From Porphyromonadaceae bacterium (lineage in GTDB: Bacteria > Bacteroidota > Bacteroidia > Bacteroidales > Tannerellaceae), in the NCBI GenBank assembly GCA_003517945.1, contig DOZP01000036.1, positions 1 through 5,030 of the forward strand: a stretch of DNA of 5,030 bases, read 5' to 3'. The notes beneath the pieces were generated by a model, which worked only from the letters and a program-made list of their open reading frames with translations, made no database searches and was not told where the DNA came from. Of this stretch, positions 1 to 5,030 are shown in pieces. The number at the start of each line of letters is the position of its first letter. Position 1 is the first letter of the stretch. Position numbers and translations under genes: made by a program.

Positions 1-3000
1 CCGGATGGCGAAACGATTGCTTTTACCGGGCATTATGACGGGAATACGGAGGTTTATACGATTCCGGCCGATGGCGGCGAGCCTTTACGCCTGACTTATA
101 CTGCAACAAATAGCCGGGATGACCTGGGTGACCGCATGGGGCCCAATAATATCGTTATGTGCTGGAACGCGGACGGAAGCGGAGTGGTTTACCGTAACCG
201 TATCGGGAGTGGTTTTACCGGAAAATTGTATACGGTTCATAAGGAGGGCGGGCTTTCGGAGGTTATTCCTTTGCCGGAGGGCGGTTTTTGCAGTTATTCG
301 CCGGATGGGAAAAAGCTGGCGTATAACCGCGTGATGCGTGAGTTCCGTACCTGGAAATACTATAAGGGAGGTATGGCCGATGATGTCTGGATTTACGATG
401 CGGATAAAAAGTCTGTTGAGAATATCACGAAGAACGACGCCCAGGATATATTCCCCATGTGGGTCGGTGATGAAATCTATTTTCTGTCTGACCGTGACCG
501 TACAATGAATGTTTTTGTTTACAATACAAAAACAAAAGAAACATCAAAAGTCACCGGCTTTACGGATTATGACGTGAAATTTCCGAGTACCAACGGAAAG
601 CAGATTACCTTTGAGAATGCCGGATATATTTATATACTGGATCCCTCTGCCAAAAAAGCGGAAAAAGTAAATATTACGCTTACTTCGGATAATGTATATG
701 CACGGAGTGAAATGAAGGATGGCGGAAAATATCTTTCCTCGGCCAGTCTTTCTCCTGACGGGAAACGCCTTGTGATTACCGCCCGCGGTGAGCTTTTTAA
801 TCTGCCTGCCGAACAGGGAGTGACAAAAAATCTGACGCGTACTCCCGGCGCTCACGAGCGTTCGGCTGCCTGGTCGCCTGACGGGAAGCATATTGCATTC
901 ATCTCGGATATTACCGGCGAAACGGAACTTTATATGCAGCCCGCGGAAGGTGGTGAGACGATCGCCCTGACGAAGAATAACGATACGTATATCCGTGATT
1001 TCGAATGGAGTCCGGACAGTCATTATATCGTTTATACCGATCGTAAGAACAGGGTGATTTTGTTGAATATATTGAATAAAAACAAGACAATCGTATTGCA
1101 GGATCCTGTCAATATGCCGCGCGGAGTAACCTTTTCGCCCGACAGCAAATGGCTTACATATACGCGCGATGCGTCGAATGATTTTTCGATCGTGTATGTT
1201 TATAACCTGGCGGAAAAAAAGGAGTATCCCGTGACGGATCGGTGGTATGATTCCAATTCGCCTGTGTTCAGCTCCGACGGAAAATATTTGGTGTTCGGCT
1301 CGTCCCGCGATTTTAATCCGGTCTATGGCTCGAAAGAATGGAATCATGTGTACCAGTATGAGAGTGGTGTTTACCTTGCTTTATTACGGAAAGACGCTCC
1401 GTCGCCTTTCATTCAGAAAGATGACGGTTCGGAGGCAAAGGCGGTTGAAGTGAAAGTGGAAGAAGGAAAGCAAAAAGGGGACAAAAAGGAGAGCCGGTCT
1501 GATAAAGATCTTGTAATTGATACGGATGGGCTCTCGGACCGTATCGTCAAACTTCCCCTGGCTCCGGGCTATTATGGCAGCTTTTATGCGAGTGGGAATA
1601 ACGTGTATTATAACCGGGGCGGTTCTACGTTTGTTTATGATCTTGATAAAAAGAAAGAAGAAACAGTGGCTGACGGTGCACGGATGTGGGTGGAACCGGG
1701 AGGTAAAAAGGCCGGTTTTTTCAAAGGCGGACAGGTATACGTAGCGGATATTCCTTCCGGAAGAGTAAGTTTGGAGAATGCCGTTAATTTCTCGGATATG
1801 AAAATTACGACGGATTATCCGAAAGAGTGGGCGCAGATTTTTGACGAGGCCTGGCGCGCTTTCCGCGACGGGTTTTATGTAGAGAATATGCACGGTGTTG
1901 ACTGGAAAGCAATGAAGGAGAAATATGCCGTATTAGTACCCTATATAAAAAACCGTCTTGACCTGAATTATGTGATCGGCGAAATGATCGGCGAACTGAA
2001 CTGCGGGCATGCTTATATTTCCACCGGCGAAATGGACCGTCCGGAACGTATGAAGACCGGTCTGCTGGGGGCGGAAGTATTGCGTGATAAAAGCGGCTTT
2101 TTCCGGTTGGAAAAAATTTACAAAGGCGAATCCTGGAGCAATTCGTTACGTTCTCCGTTGACGGAGCCGGGTATTGAAGCGAAAGCCGGTGAATTTATCG
2201 TAGCCATTGACGGCATACCGACCAACGGCGTAAAAGATTTGTATTCGCTGCTTGTAGGTAAAGCGAATGTTCCGACGGAACTTTCCATCAATGGTTCCGC
2301 TTCCCTGAATGGGGCGCGTAAGGTGGTGATCCGTCCGCTCGAAGAAGAGTATTCGCTGATTCACCATCAATGGATTCAACAGAATATTGAAAGAGTAGAT
2401 AAGGCTTCAAATGGTAAAATCGGATATATTTATATTCCGGATATGGGCGTTGACGGCCTGAATGAATTTGCCCGTTATTTTTATCCGCAGCTTGATAAGG
2501 AAGGGCTGATTATTGATGACCGGGCCAATGGAGGAGGCAATGTTTCCCCGATGATACTGGAACGCCTGGCCCGTGAGCCTTACCGCATGACTATGTATCG
2601 CGGAAGTACCCGTAACGGTACGATTCCTGATGCCGTGCAGGTTGGTCCTAAGGTTTGTCTTATCAATAAGTACTCCGCTTCGGATGGCGATTTGTTTCCC
2701 TGGGGTTTCCGTGCGCTCGGTCTGGGCAAGCTGATCGGTACCCGTACGTGGGGCGGAATAGTCGGGATCAGCGGGTCGCTTCCTTTTATGGATGGTACGG
2801 ATATACGTGTGCCGTTTTTCACAAGTTATAGCATGGAGGGTGAATGGATCATTGAAAATCATGGAGTTGATCCGGATATCCGGGTTGATAATGATCCGGT
2901 CAAAGAATGGAACGGTGAAGATGAGCAATTAGACCGTGCGATCGAAGAAGTGATGAACGAATTAAAGAACCGCAAACCATTGCCTAAAACACCGGCTCCG

Positions 3001-3018
3001 CGCGTATGGAATAAATAA
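1..3018 (+). CDS. Tricorn-like S41 family serine protease, 5'-truncated
   Basis: This is the C-terminal 1005 residues of a tricorn-type peptidase, a family that degrades oligopeptides; bacterial members are often exported, but the N-terminus that would show a signal peptide lies before the window. The frame is open from base 1, so the first ATG at 136 is internal. Residues below are counted from base 1. WD40/PD40-like propeller repeats carry SPDGK-type motifs near residues 100, 251, 292, 337, 379 and 424. A charged Lys/Glu-rich linker (about 475-505) leads to a DGLSDRIVKLPL segment and further propeller blades. A tricorn C1 helical domain follows (about 609-675), then PDZ (about 690-783) and the C2 catalytic domain (784-1005). 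Expected catalytic residues are His670 (in NCGHAY), nucleophile Ser894 (in SASDGD) and Glu952 (in IENHGVDPD); IIDDRANGGGN at 837-847 is the S41 core motif. The position before His, Ser in archaeal tricorn, is Gly669. Family members are near 1070-1090 residues, so roughly 70 are missing. No frameshift is seen. Family assignment is firm; substrate and location are inferred. Confidence 0.95.
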   Translation, partial: PDGETIAFTGHYDGNTEVYTIPADGGEPLRLTYTATNSRDDLGDRMGPNNIVMCWNADGSGVVYRNRIGSGFTGKLYTVHKEGGLSEVIPLPEGGFCSYSPDGKKLAYNRVMREFRTWKYYKGGMADDVWIYDADKKSVENITKNDAQDIFPMWVGDEIYFLSDRDRTMNVFVYNTKTKETSKVTGFTDYDVKFPSTNGKQITFENAGYIYILDPSAKKAEKVNITLTSDNVYARSEMKDGGKYLSSASLSPDGKRLVITARGELFNLPAEQGVTKNLTRTPGAHERSAAWSPDGKHIAFISDITGETELYMQPAEGGETIALTKNNDTYIRDFEWSPDSHYIVYTDRKNRVILLNILNKNKTIVLQDPVNMPRGVTFSPDSKWLTYTRDASNDFSIVYVYNLAEKKEYPVTDRWYDSNSPVFSSDGKYLVFGSSRDFNPVYGSKEWNHVYQYESGVYLALLRKDAPSPFIQKDDGSEAKAVEVKVEEGKQKGDKKESRSDKDLVIDTDGLSDRIVKLPLAPGYYGSFYASGNNVYYNRGGSTFVYDLDKKKEETVADGARMWVEPGGKKAGFFKGGQVYVADIPSGRVSLENAVNFSDMKITTDYPKEWAQIFDEAWRAFRDGFYVENMHGVDWKAMKEKYAVLVPYIKNRLDLNYVIGEMIGELNCGHAYISTGEMDRPERMKTGLLGAEVLRDKSGFFRLEKIYKGESWSNSLRSPLTEPGIEAKAGEFIVAIDGIPTNGVKDLYSLLVGKANVPTELSINGSASLNGARKVVIRPLEEEYSLIHHQWIQQNIERVDKASNGKIGYIYIPDMGVDGLNEFARYFYPQLDKEGLIIDDRANGGGNVSPMILERLAREPYRMTMYRGSTRNGTIPDAVQVGPKVCLINKYSASDGDLFPWGFRALGLGKLIGTRTWGGIVGISGSLPFMDGTDIRVPFFTSYSMEGEWIIENHGVDPDIRVDNDPVKEWNGEDEQLDRAIEEVMNELKNRKPLPKTPAPRVWNK

Positions 3019-3044
3019 AGGTTTATCGAAATAAAGTGAAAGTA

Positions 3045-3093
3045 TTTGAATAATCGGGATTGTCGAAAAAACAGGTAATCCTGATTATTCAAA
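3045..3093 (+). terminator. Long hairpin after the protease gene, probable terminator
   Basis: An inverted repeat pairs 3045-3061 with 3077-3093 over 17 bp, with one G-T wobble. The stem can extend inward by three weaker pairs, leaving a loop of about 9 bases. It starts 26 bases after the protease stop codon. The downstream side is AT-rich but lacks a clean run of T, so it may be an imperfect intrinsic terminator or a 3'-end-stabilising hairpin. The upstream flank is A-rich, so it could also work on the opposite strand. Confidence 0.6.
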
Positions 3094-3099
3094 ATTGTG

Positions 3100-3107
3100 T
3101 ATATTTG
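3100..3107 (+). promoter_or_regulatory. Upstream TATATTTG box (candidate -7 element)
   Basis: TATATTTG fits the Bacteroidota housekeeping -7 consensus TAnnTTTG exactly. It begins seven bases after the 3' arm of the hairpin. No TTTG -33 element is seen at the usual distance, which would fall inside the hairpin arm. It may be a secondary promoter for the sigma gene or a chance match in AT-rich DNA. Confidence 0.3.
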
Positions 3108-3131
3108 TCCCGGCTTTAATACTGAAAAATC

Positions 3132-3160
3132 TTTTTTACTCATGAAAAACGCTATATTTG
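3132..3160 (+). promoter_or_regulatory. Probable promoter of the ECF sigma factor gene
   Basis: A perfect TAnnTTTG -7 box (TATATTTG, 3153-3160) lies 63 bases before the preferred start codon at 3224. A T-run at 3132-3137 sits in the approximate place of the -33 TTTG element but is not a good match, and the spacing (15-17 bases) is slightly short. Transcription would start near 3167, giving a leader of about 55 bases. The match to the housekeeping consensus suggests basal expression of the sigma gene by the main sigma factor. Confidence 0.5.
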
Positions 3161-3223
3161 CATGTATGTTTGGACTGTAAACAAACCGCATGATGATTGT
3201 TCGCCTGTAATAGTTTGTCTATT

Positions 3224-3835
3224 ATGAATCTAATGAAGTCTGATATATCGGAAGAAAGCAAAATAAAGTGGGATCATTTTCTGTCAGGGGATAATGATGC
3301 TTATAAATGGCTTTATAAAACATATATTCAGATATTGTTTTCTTATGGAAACCGCTTTACGAAAGACACTGAAATTATTAAGGATTGTATTCAGGAAATT
3401 TTCACTTTCATCTATAAAAGCCGGCATAAATTGGTGGTTCCGGATAACGTGAAGGTATATTTGATGGTTTCGTTAAAGAATAAATTAATACGCACCCTGC
3501 AAAAAAAGGAATTTTATAAAAGTTATGAATCTGACGCAACAGAGGCGGTTCAATTTGCATTAGAGCCGACGGTTGAAGAAGAATATATTGAATATGAAGA
3601 TTGTATTCAACAGCGGCAGCGAATAGAAGAGATTCTTTCCGTACTGACTTCGCGACAGCGGGAAATTATTTATTACCGCTATATTCAGGAACTTGATCTG
3701 GATGAAATCTGTGAATTGATGGACCTTAATTATCAATCGGCCAAAAATCTGATACAAAGATCCCTTAAAAAAATCAGGGATCATTACGACGGTTCTTTCG
3801 AAAGTTTTCTTTTGCTCCTTTTCCTCATATCCTAA
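3224..3835 (+). CDS. ECF-type RNA polymerase sigma factor (FecI-like)
   Basis: This 203-residue protein is an extracytoplasmic-function sigma-70 factor that directs RNA polymerase to a specific promoter set. Region 2 spans about residues 17-92 (SGDNDAYKWLYKTY, then DCIQEIFTFIYKS, the core-binding and -10 recognition part). An acidic linker follows (about 102-127, rich in E and Y). Region 4 (about 133-187) has LTSRQREIIYYRYIQEL, then a helix-turn-helix DLDEICELMDLNYQSAKNLI and basic RSLKKIRD, for -35 recognition. The protein ends in a very hydrophobic tail (SFLLLLFLIS, 194-203). The start is not certain: ATG 3224 and ATG 3233 are both plausible, and the frame extends back to TTG 3197. No Shine-Dalgarno sequence precedes any of them, as is normal in this phylum. 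I chose 3224 as the first ATG. The anti-sigma gene follows 107 bases later, so this is the cytoplasmic half of a FecI/FecR signalling pair, probably controlling a nutrient-uptake operon. Family is clear; the regulon is inferred. Confidence 0.93.
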   Translation: MNLMKSDISEESKIKWDHFLSGDNDAYKWLYKTYIQILFSYGNRFTKDTEIIKDCIQEIFTFIYKSRHKLVVPDNVKVYLMVSLKNKLIRTLQKKEFYKSYESDATEAVQFALEPTVEEEYIEYEDCIQQRQRIEEILSVLTSRQREIIYYRYIQELDLDEICELMDLNYQSAKNLIQRSLKKIRDHYDGSFESFLLLLFLIS

Positions 3836-3858
3836 CGGCAATAATCGAATCTGAAGTA

Positions 3859-3880
3859 TTTTTGAATAAAATTTCAAAAA
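3859..3880. repeat. AT-rich inverted repeat between sigma and anti-sigma genes
   Basis: Eight bases at 3859-3866 (TTTTTGAA) are perfectly repeated in inverse at 3873-3880, around a six-base loop. The stem has only one G-C pair and no T-run follows, so it is weak. It could attenuate transcription slightly, mark an mRNA processing site between the two genes, or simply reflect AT-rich composition. The rest of the 107-base gap shows no convincing TAnnTTTG promoter at a workable distance from the next start, so co-transcription with the sigma gene is the simpler reading. Confidence 0.3.
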
Positions 3881-3942
3881 AACCATTTAAAAGTGAGTAC
3901 TAAATTCATTTTGTTGTATCCTGCATACAAATACAATTTAAA

Positions 3943-5030
3943 ATGAATAGAGATTACACCGGATATAGTGCGGATCAATTGCTGAATGATGAGTATTTTA
4001 TTCATTCGGAATTACATCCTGCCGAAACCGATAAGGCTTTCTGGCTTACATTGGAAAATGAAAATACAGCTTTAGCCGGTGAGATAAAAATGGCCCGTAT
4101 TTTTCTGAAGAATATAAAAAACGGTACTGATAAAGAAATTTTATCTCCTGAGGCCGAACAGGAACTTTGGAGGGTCATCGTTCTTGAAAATCGCAGATAT
4201 GATACGCGATTTATGCGGCGTGTAAAGATCGGGTTGAGTATGGCCGCTTCAATCTCTTTGCTGATAGGAATCGTATGGTATGCGCAGCCGGCTAAGGATG
4301 AGGTTGAAAACGATTATCGGACAATCCTTGAAAATATGCGGCAGCCTGATTTGCAAAGCGGTGATGTTCAGTTGATATTATCGGATGAGGAAAATATTTC
4401 AATCGATGGAAAAGAATCCTGTATTGAGTATAATGAAGACGGTTCGGTCAGGATCAATTCCGGCGAAAACATTAAATCGAAAGAAAAAACAGCAAAATCT
4501 GATCCTGCGAAGGCATTTAATCAGTTGATAGTGCCTGTCGGAAAACGATCTAAAATCACATTCCGCGACGGGACGGATGTATGGGTTAACTCCGGTTCGA
4601 AAGTCATCTATCCGGAGTATTTTGATGAAAAAAAACGGGAAATTTTTGTGGAGGGGGAAGTTTTTCTTGATGTCGCGGAAGATCGTATGAGACCATTTGT
4701 CGTAAAAACGAAACAACTGGAAGTGGCGGTACTTGGAACGCGGTTTAATATTTCCGCTTATGAATCTGATGAGTACATGCAGGTAGTTCTTGTAGAAGGA
4801 AAGGTGGAAGTGCAAACTCATGAAAAAGAAAAAAAATCATTGTCTCCGAATCAGATGCTTTCATATAATATGTTGACACATGAAGAAAATGTAACCAATG
4901 TGAATGTGAACGATTACATTGCCTGGAAGGATGGTTATTATCTGTTCAGGAAGCAAAAAATGGAGGTTGTACTCCGGAAAATTTCCGAATACTATGGTGT
5001 TCATATTGTATGGAATGAACGGTTGAAAGA
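3943..5030 (+). CDS. FecR-like transmembrane anti-sigma factor, 3'-truncated
   Basis: The first 362 residues of a FecR-family regulator are present and the frame runs open to the window end. It is read from ATG 3943, preceded by an A/T-rich leader; the next upstream in-frame stop is at 3901 and no other ATG lies between, so the start is secure. Residues 1-93 form a cytoplasmic, mostly helical domain expected to bind the sigma factor, ending in a basic RFMRRVK stretch. One membrane helix spans about 95-114 (GLSMAASISLLIGIVWY), giving an N-in topology. A periplasmic linker (115-195) follows. The FecR domain (about 197-291) shows VPVGKRSKITFRDGTDVWVN, the YPEYF motif, REIFVEGEVFLDV and VAVLGTRFNISAY. 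From about 318 the AWKDGYYLF and MEVVLRKISEYYGV segments match the C-terminal DUF4974-type domain that contacts the TonB-dependent receptor's signalling domain. Family length suggests only some 30-40 residues are missing. It probably transmits the receptor's signal to the sigma factor encoded just upstream. Confidence 0.93.
   Translation, partial: MNRDYTGYSADQLLNDEYFIHSELHPAETDKAFWLTLENENTALAGEIKMARIFLKNIKNGTDKEILSPEAEQELWRVIVLENRRYDTRFMRRVKIGLSMAASISLLIGIVWYAQPAKDEVENDYRTILENMRQPDLQSGDVQLILSDEENISIDGKESCIEYNEDGSVRINSGENIKSKEKTAKSDPAKAFNQLIVPVGKRSKITFRDGTDVWVNSGSKVIYPEYFDEKKREIFVEGEVFLDVAEDRMRPFVVKTKQLEVAVLGTRFNISAYESDEYMQVVLVEGKVEVQTHEKEKKSLSPNQMLSYNMLTHEENVTNVNVNDYIAWKDGYYLFRKQKMEVVLRKISEYYGVHIVWNERLK

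Noticed and set aside
136..138. ATG 136 as the start of the protease
   Set aside because: The frame is open to base 1, and the 45 codons before this ATG encode a typical propeller repeat (PDGETIAFTG, then IPADGGEP), so the gene begins upstream of the window.
544..1347. Open frame of 267 codons on the minus strand within the protease gene
   Set aside because: It is the antisense shadow of propeller repeats, rich in Arg, Ile and Phe, with no plausible domain or promoter.
3142..3180. A 12-codon reading frame (MKNAIFACMFGL) in the leader before the sigma gene
   Set aside because: It overlaps the best -7 promoter box, so it would not be fully transcribed from that promoter. It has no ribosome binding site and is short enough to be chance.
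3166..3191. Short dyad (GTTTG at 3168-3172 with CAAAC at 3182-3186) in the sigma gene leader
   Set aside because: The stem is only five base pairs with a nine-base loop; nothing else supports an operator or riboswitch.
3910..3940. Possible separate promoter for fecR (TTTG at 3910-3913 with TACAATTTA at 3932-3940)
   Set aside because: The -7 match is imperfect and the transcription start would fall at or after the fecR start codon.
4399..4821. Open frame of 140 codons on the minus strand
   Set aside because: It lies wholly inside the FecR gene, which has clear domain motifs on the + strand. The minus-strand protein has no recognisable motif.

Overview
The window looks like a piece of a Bacteroidota (Bacteroidales-like) chromosome. 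The evidence is the pairing of a FecI-type ECF sigma factor with a FecR-type anti-sigma factor whose C-terminal part resembles the Bacteroidota DUF4974 type, TAnnTTTG-style -7 promoter boxes, AT-rich leaders without Shine-Dalgarno motifs, and a bacterial tricorn-type protease. All three genes are on the + strand. Both outer genes are cut by the window edges.

Layout: positions 1-3018 hold the 3' part (1005 codons) of a large tricorn-like S41 serine protease. It has two beta-propeller regions, a C1 helical domain, a PDZ domain and a C2 catalytic domain. Positions 3019-3223 are an intergenic region with a long hairpin (probable terminator) and two TATATTTG boxes, the second well placed to drive the next gene. 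Positions 3224-3835 encode a 203-residue ECF sigma factor. Positions 3836-3942 are a short AT-rich gap with a weak hairpin. Positions 3943-5030 hold the first 362 codons of a FecR-like membrane anti-sigma factor, open to the end of the window.

Functionally there are two unrelated blocks. The protease is probably a periplasmic or exported peptide-degrading enzyme and appears to end its own transcription unit. The sigma/anti-sigma pair is the regulatory head of what in this phylum is usually a SusC/SusD-type nutrient uptake locus. There the outer-membrane TonB-dependent receptor senses substrate, signals to FecR in the periplasm, and FecR releases or activates the sigma factor in the cytoplasm. 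The receptor genes would be expected just beyond position 5030. I see no mobile element, CRISPR array, RNA gene or clearly new system. The points worth a second look are details: a Gly at the expected tetrad Ser of the protease, the hydrophobic tail of the sigma factor, and the hairpin with paired -7 boxes.
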